In this document: piece by piece, positions 50,600 through 59,414 of the stretch
Layout: each line of letters starts with the position of its first letter
Numbering within the stretch: position 1 is the stretch's first letter
From: Variovorax paradoxus
Lineage (GTDB): Bacteria; Pseudomonadota; Gammaproteobacteria; Burkholderiales; Burkholderiaceae_C
DNA length: 64,000 bases
Reading direction: 5' to 3'
Assembly (NCBI RefSeq): GCF_902712855.1
Contig: NZ_LR743507.1
Coordinates: 1,660,001-1,724,000 of the forward strand
Position numbers and translations under genes: made by a program
Notes under the pieces: generated by a model
The model's input: only the letters and a program-made list of their open reading frames with translations
The model's database searches: none
What the model was told of the DNA's origin: nothing

Positions 50600-51957
50600 C
50601 AGTGGGCGAGCGTCGTGGCAGAGGCCATGGCCGACTCGCGCGTCGGCACCTCGCCGCGCAGCGTGTACGCCAGCGAGCGGGTGATGCGCAGGTCGGTCAT
50701 CTGGCCGATCAGGCGGGCATCGCCCTCGAAGTTGACCACCCGGTTGCAGGCGGTGCGGCCCATGAGCTCGTTCGCGTCCTTGCGCGACGCGCCTTCCACC
50801 AGCACGCGCTGGGTGGTGCCCACCAGCGCCTGGCCGAAGCGCTTCACGTTGGCGTCGATGGCGGCCTGCAGCGTGTGCAGGCGCGCGAGCTTGACCTCGT
50901 GCGGCGTGTCGTCCTTCAGCGCGGCGGCGGGCGTGCCCGGGCGCGGGCTGAAGATGAAGCTGAAGCTGCTGTCGAACCCGCAGTCCTCGATCAGCTTCAT
51001 CATCTTCGCGAAGTCGTCGTCGGTCTCGCCGGGGAAGCCGACGATGAAGTCGCTGGAGAGGGCCAGCTCGGGGCGGATGGCGCGCAGCTTGCGCACCGTG
51101 CTCTTGTATTCCATGGCGGTGTAGCCGCGCTTCATGGCCATCAGGATGCGGTCGCTGCCGTGCTGCACCGGCAGGTGCAGGTGGCTCACGAGCTGCGGCA
51201 CGCGGGCGTAGGCCTCGATCAGGCGGGGCGTGAACTCGTTCGGATGGCTGGTGGTGTAGCGGATGCGCTCGATGCCGGGGATCTCGGCCACGTACTCGAT
51301 GAGCAGCGCGAAGTCGGCGATCTCGGCGGTGTCGCCCATGCGGCCGCGGTAGGCGTTCACGTTCTGGCCCAGCAGCGTGATCTCGCGCACGCCCTGGTCG
51401 GCCAGGCCGGCGATTTCCACCAGCACGTCGTCGAGCGGGCGGTTCACTTCCTCGCCGCGGGTGTAGGGCACCACGCAGTAGCTGCAGTACTTGGAGCAGC
51501 CTTCCATGATCGACACGAAGGCGGTGGCGCCTTCCACGCGCGCGGGCGGCAGGTGATCGAACTTCTCGATCTCGGGGAAGCTGATGTCCACCTGCGGGCG
51601 GTCCAGCCGCTCGCGGTCGTTCAGCATCTCGGGCAGGCGGTGCAGCGTCTGCGGGCCGAACACGATGTCGACGTACGGTGCGCGCGCGATGATGGCCTGG
51701 CCCTCCTGGCTGGCCACGCAGCCGCCCACGCCGATCTTCACGCCCCTGGCCTTCAGGTGCTTCACGCGGCCGAGGTCGGAGAACACCTTCTCCTGCGCCT
51801 TCTCGCGCACCGAGCAGGTGTTGAACAGGATGAGATCGGCCTCGTCGACGTTCTGGGTGGGCTCGTAGCCCTGGGCGGCGTTGAGCACGTCGGCCATCTT
51901 GTCCGAGTCGTACTCGTTCATCTGGCAGCCGAAGGTCTTGATGAATACTTTTTTCAT
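50599..51957 (-). CDS. miaB: tRNA-2-methylthio-N6-dimethylallyladenosine synthase
   Basis: A 452-residue radical-SAM methylthiotransferase modifying A37 of tRNAs reading UNN codons. The N-terminal UPF0004 domain holds three Cys (in KTFGCQMN, NTCSVREKA and GVGGCVASQ) for the auxiliary Fe-S cluster. The radical-SAM domain has MEGCSKYCSYCVVPYTRG with the CxxxCxxC triad, and a C-terminal TRAM domain runs from about 380. It is first in a chain leading into glrK. It affects translation of Phe/Tyr/Trp/Leu codons, but I see no direct link to the aroG attenuator. Confidence 0.96.
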   Translation of the reverse strand: MKKVFIKTFGCQMNEYDSDKMADVLNAAQGYEPTQNVDEADLILFNTCSVREKAQEKVFSDLGRVKHLKARGVKIGVGGCVASQEGQAIIARAPYVDIVFGPQTLHRLPEMLNDRERLDRPQVDISFPEIEKFDHLPPARVEGATAFVSIMEGCSKYCSYCVVPYTRGEEVNRPLDDVLVEIAGLADQGVREITLLGQNVNAYRGRMGDTAEIADFALLIEYVAEIPGIERIRYTTSHPNEFTPRLIEAYARVPQLVSHLHLPVQHGSDRILMAMKRGYTAMEYKSTVRKLRAIRPELALSSDFIVGFPGETDDDFAKMMKLIEDCGFDSSFSFIFSPRPGTPAAALKDDTPHEVKLARLHTLQAAIDANVKRFGQALVGTTQRVLVEGASRKDANELMGRTACNRVVNFEGDARLIGQMTDLRITRSLAYTLRGEVPTRESAMASATTLAH

Positions 51958-52028
51958 GGGGGAACTCTTTGCCCTCCGGGGCGGAGGGCGACAAGCGCGG
52001 CAAGCGCAGGAGGCGCGCCGGCTTCTGT

Positions 52029-52487
52029 TTATTGCGTGTTGAGCGTGTCGTTCGAGACGAACGGCCAGATGTTCAGGAACGGCTTGTCCAGCGATTCGCG
52101 GCTGGCCATGGCTTCATCGGGCGTGAGGATCCATACCTCGCGCAGCAGCCCGGCGGCGTCGCGCGTGTAGTTCACCAGGTACTTCTGGCCGATGATCGCG
52201 CCGGGCATCACCAGCATGTTCTGCGGATTGCGGATGCGCGCCCCCGCGCCCAGGCGGTCGGCCTTGCCGTCGAGTTCGACGTCGGGAGCGTTGACCACCA
52301 TCAACTTGCCGCGCAGAGTGCCGATAGGAAAGTTGCGTCCGCCGACCAGCGATTCGTTCTGGGTCTGCGGGCGGGGAACTTCGTCCTGGGCGCTGGCCGG
52401 CAGGGAAAACAGGCCGGCCAGGGTGGCGGCTGCTGCGCAAAGCGCTATGAATGAGAGAGCGTTCGTGGGTTTCTTGCAGCGGTTCAT
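52029..52487 (-). CDS. Secreted protein of unknown function
   Basis: A 152-residue protein with an N-terminal signal peptide ending in a typical LPASAQ cleavage site (about residue 30). The mature part is hydrophilic, with GKLMVVNAPDVELDGKADRLGAGARI and a run ending in TPDEA. I do not recognise a named domain. Starts at 52487 (MNRCKK) and 52496 are both possible; the shorter gives a cleaner signal peptide. TAAAAT on the minus strand (52522-52517) is a plausible -10. The gene is divergent from the RND adaptor gene. Confidence 0.7.
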   Translation of the reverse strand: MNRCKKPTNALSFIALCAAAATLAGLFSLPASAQDEVPRPQTQNESLVGGRNFPIGTLRGKLMVVNAPDVELDGKADRLGAGARIRNPQNMLVMPGAIIGQKYLVNYTRDAAGLLREVWILTPDEAMASRESLDKPFLNIWPFVSNDTLNTQ

Positions 52488-52574
52488 GGGGTTCATCCAG
52501 AGGCTGTGGAGCGGGGATTTTAGCGAGGGGGTATCCCTTCGAGCCGTCCGCAGCGCGGGGTGTCGGGGCGTGGG

Positions 52575-52599
52575 TTGACTTGCTTTACATTTCTTTACA
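52575..52599 (+). promoter_or_regulatory. Promoter region with direct repeats upstream of the RND operon
   Basis: TTGACT (52575-52580) is a good -35-like hexamer. TTTACA occurs twice, at 52584-52589 and 52594-52599, a 10-bp period like OmpR/PhoB-type regulator sites. No well-spaced -10 is evident. No regulator gene is adjacent. Confidence 0.4.
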
Positions 52600-52669
52600 G
52601 GACTGGTGAACACTCCGGGGCGGCCACTGATTCAATAGCCCTTGTCAGCCCAAAGTGCACAAAAAACCC

Positions 52670-53923
52670 ATGAAGAAAATTGTTGCCGTTGCCCTTGCGG
52701 GCGTGTTGATCGTAGCTGTCGCGGGCGGGTGGTGGAGCATGTCCGGCAGCAAGTCGGGTCCGAAGAACGCGAAGGCACCCACGGCCGCCGGCGGCCCGTC
52801 GGGCGGCGGCGCGCCCGCGCTCGTGACGCTGGCCACGGCCCAGAAGCAGGACGTGCCGGTCACCGTGCAGGTCAACGGCAGCGTGGTGTCCCTCAACAGC
52901 GTCGACCTGCGCCCGCAGGTGACCAACACGGTGAGCGCGGTGCATGTGAAGGAAGGCCAGTTCGTCAAGGCCGGCCAGCTGCTCTTCTCGCTCGACGACC
53001 GCAACGACCAGGCCAACCTGGCGCGCGCCCGGGCGCAGCAGCAGAAGGACGAGGCCACCATGGCCGACCTCGAGCGCCAGTACAAGCGCAGCCAGGACCT
53101 CGTCGCGCAGAACTTCATCGCCAGGAGCGCGGCCGATGCCACGCTCTCGCAGCTCGAGGCGCAGCGTGCCGCGGTGGCGGCCGACCGCGCCGCGGTGCAG
53201 TCGGCGCAGGTGGCGCTGGGCTACGCCACGCTGCGCGCGCCGATCGCCGGGCGCATCGGCGCGGTCAACATCTATCCGGGCACGCTGGTGCAGCCGACGC
53301 TGTCGCTGGTCACCATCACGCAGCTCGACCCGATCGCGGTGAGCTTCCCGGTGCCCGAAGGCAACCTGCAGGACCTGCTGGAGGCCGCGCGCTCGCGCTC
53401 GAAGGTCGAGGCGCTCGTCACCGGGCGCAAGGAGCCGCTGACCGGCACGCTCGATTTCGTCGACAACACCGTCGATCCGACGATCGGCACGGTGCGCGCC
53501 AAGGCCGTGTTCGCCAATGCCGACCAGAGCCTGTGGCCGGGGCAGTTCGTGGGCACGCGCATCCAGGTGCGCTCGCTCGGCGGCGTCACCGTGGTGCCGG
53601 CCGCGGCGCTGATGATGCTGTCCGACGGGACTTCGCTCTACGTGGTCGACGAGGCGAAGACGGCCACGCGCCGCAAGGTGAAGACCCTGCACACGTTCGG
53701 CACCAAGGTGGCCGTGAGCGGCGTGGAGCCCGGCGAGCAGGTGGTGATCGAGGGCAGCCAGAACGTGCGTCCGGGCGGCAAGGTGCGCGTCGACGCGAAG
53801 GCGCCGGCCGCGGCCCCGGGTGCACCGGCCGCGCCCGCCAACGGAAGCTCCGGCGTCACGCCGGGCAGCGCGGCGTCTTCGGACGGCACCGACGCGAAGC
53901 CGCCGAAACAGGAACGGGCATGA
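52670..53923 (+). CDS. RND efflux periplasmic adaptor subunit
   Basis: A 417-residue HlyD/MexA-type adaptor. A hydrophobic N-terminal segment (4-20) anchors it. Then come VTVQVNGSVVSLNSVDLRPQ (barrel-sandwich), a helical hairpin (about 115-180) and a beta-barrel domain with FPVPEGNLQDLL and DNTVDPTIGTVRAKAVF. The C-terminus is Ala/Pro-rich and disordered. It bridges the inner-membrane pump to an outer-membrane channel. I chose ATG 52670 over GTG 52655 because the signal anchor begins there. It is followed 55 bp later by the pump gene. Confidence 0.92.
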   Translation: MKKIVAVALAGVLIVAVAGGWWSMSGSKSGPKNAKAPTAAGGPSGGGAPALVTLATAQKQDVPVTVQVNGSVVSLNSVDLRPQVTNTVSAVHVKEGQFVKAGQLLFSLDDRNDQANLARARAQQQKDEATMADLERQYKRSQDLVAQNFIARSAADATLSQLEAQRAAVAADRAAVQSAQVALGYATLRAPIAGRIGAVNIYPGTLVQPTLSLVTITQLDPIAVSFPVPEGNLQDLLEAARSRSKVEALVTGRKEPLTGTLDFVDNTVDPTIGTVRAKAVFANADQSLWPGQFVGTRIQVRSLGGVTVVPAAALMMLSDGTSLYVVDEAKTATRRKVKTLHTFGTKVAVSGVEPGEQVVIEGSQNVRPGGKVRVDAKAPAAAPGAPAAPANGSSGVTPGSAASSDGTDAKPPKQERA

Positions 53924-53978
53924 GCCGCCGGGCCGCTCCCAGGGCGAACGCCGCAGCGCGAAGCGCGGAGGTTGCGCG

Positions 53979-56900
53979 ATGAACATCTCGGAACTCTGCA
54001 TCCGCCGCCCCGCCATGACGGTGCTGCTGTCCGCGGCCGTGGTGGTCGTCGGCATCTTCGCGTACTTCAGCATCCCCGTCGCCGCACTGCCCAGCTACAA
54101 CACGCCGGTCATCAACGTCAACGCGCAGCTGCCGGGCGCCAGTCCGGACACCATGGCGAGCTCGGTGGCGCTGCCGCTCGAGAAGCAGTTCTCGACCATC
54201 CCGGGCCTGCAGACCATCAGCTCGGTGAACACGCAGGGCGTGACCTCGCTCACGCTGGAGTTCGTCAGCAGCCGCGACATCGACGCCGCCGCGGTCGACG
54301 TGCAGGCCGCGCTGCTGCGTGCGCAGCGGCAGCTGCCGCAGGAGCTCACGCAGCTGCCCTCGTACCGCAAGGTGAACCCGGCCGACGCGCCGGTGCTGTT
54401 CATCGCGCTGATCTCGCCGTCGATGAACCCGTCCGAGCTCAACGACTACGCCGAAAACCTCATCTCGCCCACGCTGTCGACCATCGATGGCGTGGCGCAG
54501 GTGGGCGTGTACGGGCGCAAGGCCTTCGCGGTGCGCATCAAGGCCAATGCCGACCTGCTGAACGCGCGCAACATCACGCTCGACGAGCTCGCCAAGGCGG
54601 TGAACTCGGCCAACGCGAACACGCCGGTCGGCGTGCTCGACGGCCCCCGCCAGACGCTCACCATCCAGGCCAACCGGCAGCTGCTGAAGGCGGCCGACTT
54701 CGCCAGGCTGATCGTCGGCCAGCGCAACGGCTCGCCGGTGCGCCTGGACGAGGTCGCCACCATCGAGGACAGCTTCGAGTCGGTGAAGACCGCCAGCAGC
54801 TTCAACGGGCAGGATTCCATTTCGCTGGCCGTGCAGCGTCAGCCCAATGCCAACACGGTGCAGGTGGTGGACGCGGTGCGCGCGCTCATCCCGCGTTTCA
54901 AGGCCGAGCTGCCCCAGTCGGTCGAGATCCAGATGGTGAACGACCGCTCGCTGTCGATCCGCGAGGCGGTGCACGACGTGCAGCTCACGCTGCTGGGCAC
55001 CATCGCGCTGGTGGTGCTGGTGATCTTCCTGTTCCTGCACCGGCTGGTGGCCACGCTGATTCCGGCGGCCACCATTCCCATCTCGCTGATCGGCGCGGTG
55101 GCACTGCTCTACGCCTTCGGCTACAGCCTGGACAACGTCTCGCTGCTGGGCATCACGCTGGCCGTGGGCCTGGTGGTGGACGACGCCATCGTGGTGCTCG
55201 AAAACATCATGCGCTACGTCGAGAAAGGCATGGAGCCGATGGCCGCCGCGCTGCGCGGCGCGCGCGAGGTGGGCTTCACCATCATCTCGATCTCGATCTC
55301 GCTGGTGGCCGTGTTCATCCCGATCTTCTTCATGCCGGGCGTGATCGGCCTGCTGTTCCACGAGTTCGCGGTGGTGGTGGCGCTGGCCGTGCTGGTGTCG
55401 GCCATCGTCTCGCTCACGCTGGTGCCGATGCTCGCGAGCCGGCTGCTCAGGCACGTGCCGCGCAAGGAAGGCGCGGCCGGCCACGCGAACGACCACGAAG
55501 AGGAACACCCCGAGCCGGGCACCGCCATCGGCCGTGCCTTCGAGCGGGGCTACCGTGGCGTGCACGCCACCTACATGCGCACGCTCGACTGGACGCTGGT
55601 GCACCGCAAGGTGATGCTGCTGGCGGCGGCGCTCACGTTCGTGGTCACCGGCTGGCTGTTCGCGACCATCCCGAAGGGCTTCTTCCCCGAGGAGGACATC
55701 GGGCAGATCCAGATCACCACCGAGGCCGCCGAGGACATCTCGTTCACCGCCATGAAGGCGCTGCAGGACCGCGTGGCCGCTGCGCTCAAGGATGACCCGA
55801 GCGTCGACTACGTGAGCTCGTTCGTCGGCGTGGGCGGCCCGACCGCCACGCAGAACTCGGGCCGGCTGTTCGCCGTGCTCAAGGCGCGCAGCGAGCGTCC
55901 GCAGATGGCGAAGGTGCTCGAGTCGCTGCGCCAGCGCTTCCGCGAGATCCCGGGCATCGCGGTGTACATGCAGCCGGTGCAGAACCTGCGGCTCGGCGGC
56001 CGGCAGAGCAAGGCGCGTTTCCAGTACACGCTGCAGAGCGTGAACGCGGGCGAGATGGTGCCGTGGGCCACGAAGCTCATGGAGCGCATGCGCGCCGACC
56101 CCGACTTCCGCGACGTCACGAGCGACTCGCAGAACCGCGGCCTGCAGGCCACGCTCGACATCGACCGCGACAAGGCCGGCGTGCTCGGCGTGGCGGTCGG
56201 CGACCTGCGCCTGGCCCTCTACAACGCATACGGCGACCGGCAGATCGGCAGCATCTACGCGGCCAGCAACACCTACCAGGTGATCCTGTCGGCCGCCGAC
56301 AGCGACCGCCAGTTCGAGGACGACGTCTCGCGCCTGTCCGTGCGCAGCAACACCGGCAGGCTGGTGCCGCTGTCGGCCTTCTCCACCATCAATCGCACCG
56401 TGGGGCCGACTTCGGTCAACCACCAGGGGCAGCTGCAGGCGGTGACGGTGTCGTTCAACCTCGGACCCGACGTGCCGCTGGGCAACGCCACCGCGAAGAT
56501 CGACCGCTTCAAGGACGAGCTGAAGATGCCGCAGTCGATCATCACCACCTACGGCGGCGATGCGGCGGTGTTCCAGAGTTCGCAGTCGAGCCAGGCGGTG
56601 CTGCTGGTGCTGGCGGTGCTCGTGATCTACGTGCTGCTGGGCGTGCTCTACGAGAGCTACATCCACCCCATCACCATCCTGGCCGGCCTGCCGTCGGCGG
56701 CGGTGGGTGCGCTGCTGTCGCTGAAGCTGTTCGGCTTCGACCTGACGCTGATCGCCACCATCGGCATCCTGCTGCTGATCGGCATCGTGAAGAAGAACGC
56801 GATCATGATGATCGACTTCGCCCTGGAGGCGCAGCGCACCGAGGGCATGAAGCCGGTCGATGCGATCCGCGAGGCCTGCAGGCTGCGGTTCCGCCCGATC

Positions 56901-57158
56901 CTGATGACCACGCTGGCCGCGCTGATGGGCGCGCTGCCGCTCGCGCTGGGCCTGGGCGCCGGTGCCGAGCTGCGGCAGCCGCTGGGCGTGGCGGTGGTGG
57001 GCGGGCTGATCTTCTCGCAGGTGATCACGCTGTACATCACGCCGGCGATCTACCTGGCGCTGGACCGCTACAGCGGGACGGGGCCGATGGTGGAGCTGCC
57101 GGGCGAGGCGAAGGCGCAAGCCGAGGCCGCCGGCGGGCACACGGCTTCACACGCCTAG
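53979..57158 (+). CDS. RND efflux pump permease (MdtB/MuxB type)
   Basis: A 1059-residue 12-helix proton antiporter. The N-terminal helix is followed by a large porter domain, then helices with VGLVVDDAIVVLENI (helix 4, carrying the Asp pair of the proton relay) and the second repeat with IGIVKKNAIMMIDFALEAQR. FFPEEDIGQIQITTEA begins the second porter loop. It is closer to MdtBC/MuxBC pumps than to AcrB. GGAGG precedes ATG 53979. No second pump subunit and no outer-membrane channel gene follow, although MdtBC-type pumps often have both. Substrates are unknown. Confidence 0.9.
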   Translation: MNISELCIRRPAMTVLLSAAVVVVGIFAYFSIPVAALPSYNTPVINVNAQLPGASPDTMASSVALPLEKQFSTIPGLQTISSVNTQGVTSLTLEFVSSRDIDAAAVDVQAALLRAQRQLPQELTQLPSYRKVNPADAPVLFIALISPSMNPSELNDYAENLISPTLSTIDGVAQVGVYGRKAFAVRIKANADLLNARNITLDELAKAVNSANANTPVGVLDGPRQTLTIQANRQLLKAADFARLIVGQRNGSPVRLDEVATIEDSFESVKTASSFNGQDSISLAVQRQPNANTVQVVDAVRALIPRFKAELPQSVEIQMVNDRSLSIREAVHDVQLTLLGTIALVVLVIFLFLHRLVATLIPAATIPISLIGAVALLYAFGYSLDNVSLLGITLAVGLVVDDAIVVLENIMRYVEKGMEPMAAALRGAREVGFTIISISISLVAVFIPIFFMPGVIGLLFHEFAVVVALAVLVSAIVSLTLVPMLASRLLRHVPRKEGAAGHANDHEEEHPEPGTAIGRAFERGYRGVHATYMRTLDWTLVHRKVMLLAAALTFVVTGWLFATIPKGFFPEEDIGQIQITTEAAEDISFTAMKALQDRVAAALKDDPSVDYVSSFVGVGGPTATQNSGRLFAVLKARSERPQMAKVLESLRQRFREIPGIAVYMQPVQNLRLGGRQSKARFQYTLQSVNAGEMVPWATKLMERMRADPDFRDVTSDSQNRGLQATLDIDRDKAGVLGVAVGDLRLALYNAYGDRQIGSIYAASNTYQVILSAADSDRQFEDDVSRLSVRSNTGRLVPLSAFSTINRTVGPTSVNHQGQLQAVTVSFNLGPDVPLGNATAKIDRFKDELKMPQSIITTYGGDAAVFQSSQSSQAVLLVLAVLVIYVLLGVLYESYIHPITILAGLPSAAVGALLSLKLFGFDLTLIATIGILLLIGIVKKNAIMMIDFALEAQRTEGMKPVDAIREACRLRFRPILMTTLAALMGALPLALGLGAGAELRQPLGVAVVGGLIFSQVITLYITPAIYLALDRYSGTGPMVELPGEAKAQAEAAGGHTASHA

Positions 57159-57171
57159 CAGCGGCGGCGCG

Positions 57172-57864
57172 TCACTGCGCCGGATAGGGCGCACGCCCGA
57201 CAACGTTGCCGGGCGGGGTGTAGTTGCACGCGAGCACGGTACCGGGGCCGATGTCCTTGCCGTCCTCGGTGATGTTCGCGCAGGTCTTGGCCGCGCATCC
57301 CACTTCGGTGGTGGTGTCCCAGATGACCTGCGTGTAGTGGCCGCAGGCCTTGCCGGGCGCGCAGCTGCCGCCGGTCGCGCCGTAGGTGTAGTCGGCCTTT
57401 TCGTCCATCCAGGCCTTCACCGCGTTCGCGGGACTCGCGGTCGGTCGCGAGGTCATGTAGAGGTTCTGGCCCTGTCCCTTCGGCGCCCAATGGTCGAACT
57501 TGCACTGCTCGGCCCATGCCTGGGTGTCGGCCTGCAGGCTGGGCGACCATTTCAGCGGCGCGAGGCCCTGGCCCTCTGCGGCGCGTGCTGCGTTGTGGGC
57601 GTCGAGCGCTTCTTGCTGGAAGGGGTCCGGCGCGGGGCCGGATGCCTGCTCTTCTGCCGCAGCCGCGGCAGCGGGCTCCGCCGGAGCGTCCGCTGTTGCC
57701 GGTGCGGGCGCCGGGGCCGCCTGGTCTGCAGGCACCGCTGCCGCGGGTGCGGCCGAAAAGCCCGGCGAATCCGAATTGCCGCCTCCGCCGCAGGCTGCGA
57801 GCAGCAAGCCCGCGGCGATGCACAGGATGCCGCGCGCGAATGATTTCCCTGAATTTGTTTGCAT
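57172..57864 (-). CDS. CAP-domain (SCP/PR-1-like) lipoprotein
   Basis: A 230-residue protein. The lipoprotein signal peptide ends LLLAAC (about residue 25). A Gly-rich then Ala/Pro-rich linker (about 26-85) leads to a CAP domain (about 88-230) with LDAHNAARA, LKWSPSLQADTQAWAEQC, GHYTQVIWDTTTEVGCA and CNYTPPGN. The CAP-cavity His and Glu positions are present. Two or three Cys pairs suggest disulfides. The function of bacterial CAP proteins is mostly unknown. It is convergent with the RND pump (13 bases apart). Confidence 0.88.
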   Translation of the reverse strand: MQTNSGKSFARGILCIAAGLLLAACGGGGNSDSPGFSAAPAAAVPADQAAPAPAPATADAPAEPAAAAAAEEQASGPAPDPFQQEALDAHNAARAAEGQGLAPLKWSPSLQADTQAWAEQCKFDHWAPKGQGQNLYMTSRPTASPANAVKAWMDEKADYTYGATGGSCAPGKACGHYTQVIWDTTTEVGCAAKTCANITEDGKDIGPGTVLACNYTPPGNVVGRAPYPAQ

Positions 57865-57986
57865 GTAACTCCCTTTGTTAACGTCTATTGACTGCTGAAC
57901 TTCGATTGATTTCGAAGCCGCGCGATTATTGGGAGTTGCACGCGGAATCAGGCGCCGGACGCGGGCGCGCCGCGGGCTCGGGGAGT

Positions 57987-58008
57987 GAAGAAGTTCACGG
58001 ACTTCTTC
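57987..58008. repeat. Inverted repeat near the histidine phosphatase stop
   Basis: GAAGAAGT (57987-57994) and ACTTCTTC (58001-58008) form a perfect 8-bp stem with a 6-base loop. No T-run follows, so a terminator call is weak. Otherwise the gap 57865-58083 holds only the CAP gene's upstream region. Confidence 0.4.
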
Positions 58009-58083
58009 GATTCGGAGGCTGGCAGCCGTGCGGTGCTTCGGATTGATCGCACCGGCCGCGCCGGTCTCGGGGTCGAGGACCCG

Positions 58084-58725
58084 TCAGGTCGTCGTTTCGT
58101 CGAGCGTGTCGCGCGCCAGGTGGGCGATGTCGCTCCAGCCCACGAGGCTGAAGCCGCCGGGTGTCCACAGCATGCGGTTGATGGCCGCGTTGCCCAGTTG
58201 CCAGGTGCGCGGCGCCTGCAGCTCCTGGCGGGTGGCGGCGCGGTACAGCACGTCCATCACGCCGCCGTGCGCCACCAGCACCACCAGCTCGCCCGGATGG
58301 CGCGCCGCCAGTTCGGCGGCCACACCGGTTACACGGTCGCGGAACGCGAGCAGGCTCTCGCCGCCCTCGGGTTCGAATTCGGGGTCGCGCTCGCGCCAGC
58401 GCCGGGCCTGCTCCGGCAGTTTCGCCTCGATCTCGGCGAAGCTCATGCCTTCGAAGGTGCCGAAGGCGCGCTCGCGCAGGCGGGGCTCGGGCTGCACGGC
58501 CAGGCCGTGGGGGCGGGCGATTTCCTCGGCGGTCTGCCAGGCGCGCGACAGGTCGCTCGCATAGACGACGCCGACCGGCTCGTCCGCCAGCGCGCCGCCT
58601 GCGCGCTGCGCCTGCCAGAGCCCGGTGGCGTTGAGCCCGATGTCGAGCTGGCCCTGGATGCGGGTGTCGACGTTCCAGGCGGTTTCGCCGTGGCGAACGG
58701 CGATCAGGCGGGTGGCTTCTTCCAT
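58084..58725 (-). CDS. Histidine phosphatase family protein (phosphoglycerate-mutase-like)
   Basis: A 213-residue enzyme with the phospho-His motif AVRHGETAWN at the N-terminus, the acid/base Glu in RLRERAFGTFEGM (about 83-93) and the second catalytic His in VLVAHGGVMDVLY (about 148). This fits cofactor-independent phosphatases of the GpmB/CobC group rather than a true glycolytic mutase. The start lies 7 bases after TAGAAT on the minus strand (58738-58733), with no Shine-Dalgarno. The substrate is unknown. Confidence 0.88.
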   Translation of the reverse strand: MEEATRLIAVRHGETAWNVDTRIQGQLDIGLNATGLWQAQRAGGALADEPVGVVYASDLSRAWQTAEEIARPHGLAVQPEPRLRERAFGTFEGMSFAEIEAKLPEQARRWRERDPEFEPEGGESLLAFRDRVTGVAAELAARHPGELVVLVAHGGVMDVLYRAATRQELQAPRTWQLGNAAINRMLWTPGGFSLVGWSDIAHLARDTLDETTT

Positions 58726-58744
58726 CCGCGGGATTCTAGAAGCG

Positions 58745-59368
58745 CTACTTTTTGGCCGTGGCCGGCGCCAGCTCGATGTTGACCCGCCGCTCGCCCGGCG
58801 GCGGATTCGGAAAGCCCTGCAGCGCAGCCTGGAACATCACCGGCAGGATCGCGGCGCTCGAGCTATAGGGACCGTCGTTGCGCGCCCGCGTCTCGTAGAC
58901 CACTTTGTTGCTGCCCGCCTCGCGCAGCACCACGCTCACCTCGCGTTCGTACCAGGGATTGGCCGGCGGCGCGAACACCGGGCCGCCGTACCAGCCGCCG
59001 CCGTACCAGCGCCGGCCGTAGTAGCCGTAGCCGCCATAGCGGTAACCCCAGGGGCCGTTGTAGAGCCACGGGTCGGCCCAGGGCGAGAGCCCGGCCGTGA
59101 CGCGCGCGCCGATCTGCGCGGTGTACTGGGCCCTGGCGTCGTCGCGGCGCAGGCCGGCCTTGTCGAGTGCCGCGCCGGCCATGGCTTCGAGCGACTCCTG
59201 CCGCGCGCCGTCGGCCTGCTGCGAGGGCAGGCGGTCGAAGCGGTAGGTGGCGCCGGGTGCGATGGCGCCGGGCGAGGCGAAGCTCTTCACGTCGCTGTCG
59301 ACCACCCAGGAGGTGGCGCAGCCTGTCAGGCTTGCTATCAGAAATAGAGCGGGTAGCGCACGTTGCAT
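58745..59368 (-). CDS. DUF4136 lipoprotein with a Tyr/Gly/Trp-rich insert
   Basis: A 207-residue protein. The lipoprotein signal peptide ends SLTGC (about 17). A DUF4136 domain begins SWVVDSDVKSFASP. Residues ~95-135 are a striking low-complexity stretch rich in Tyr, Gly, Trp and Arg (PWLYNGPWGYRYGG followed by similar sequence). The domain resumes with EREVSVVLREAGSNKVVYETRA. GGAGA precedes the ATG at 59368. It is probably outer-membrane anchored. No function is known; it lies between ttcA and the phosphatase gene. Confidence 0.82.
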   Translation of the reverse strand: MQRALPALFLIASLTGCATSWVVDSDVKSFASPGAIAPGATYRFDRLPSQQADGARQESLEAMAGAALDKAGLRRDDARAQYTAQIGARVTAGLSPWADPWLYNGPWGYRYGGYGYYGRRWYGGGWYGGPVFAPPANPWYEREVSVVLREAGSNKVVYETRARNDGPYSSSAAILPVMFQAALQGFPNPPPGERRVNIELAPATAKK

Positions 59369-59414
59369 GAGGGTCTCCGGGCAAAAATGCCTCAAATTCC
59401 CCTGGGTTGCCCGG

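Noticed and set aside
53856..57140. 1094-codon open frame opposite the RND pump
   Set aside because: Same reason: antisense to a gene with all RND motifs. The product is His/Arg/Asp-rich and low-complexity.
57987..58008. Rho-independent terminator for the histidine phosphatase gene
   Set aside because: The stem is perfect but short and not followed by Ts on either strand; listed as an inverted repeat only.
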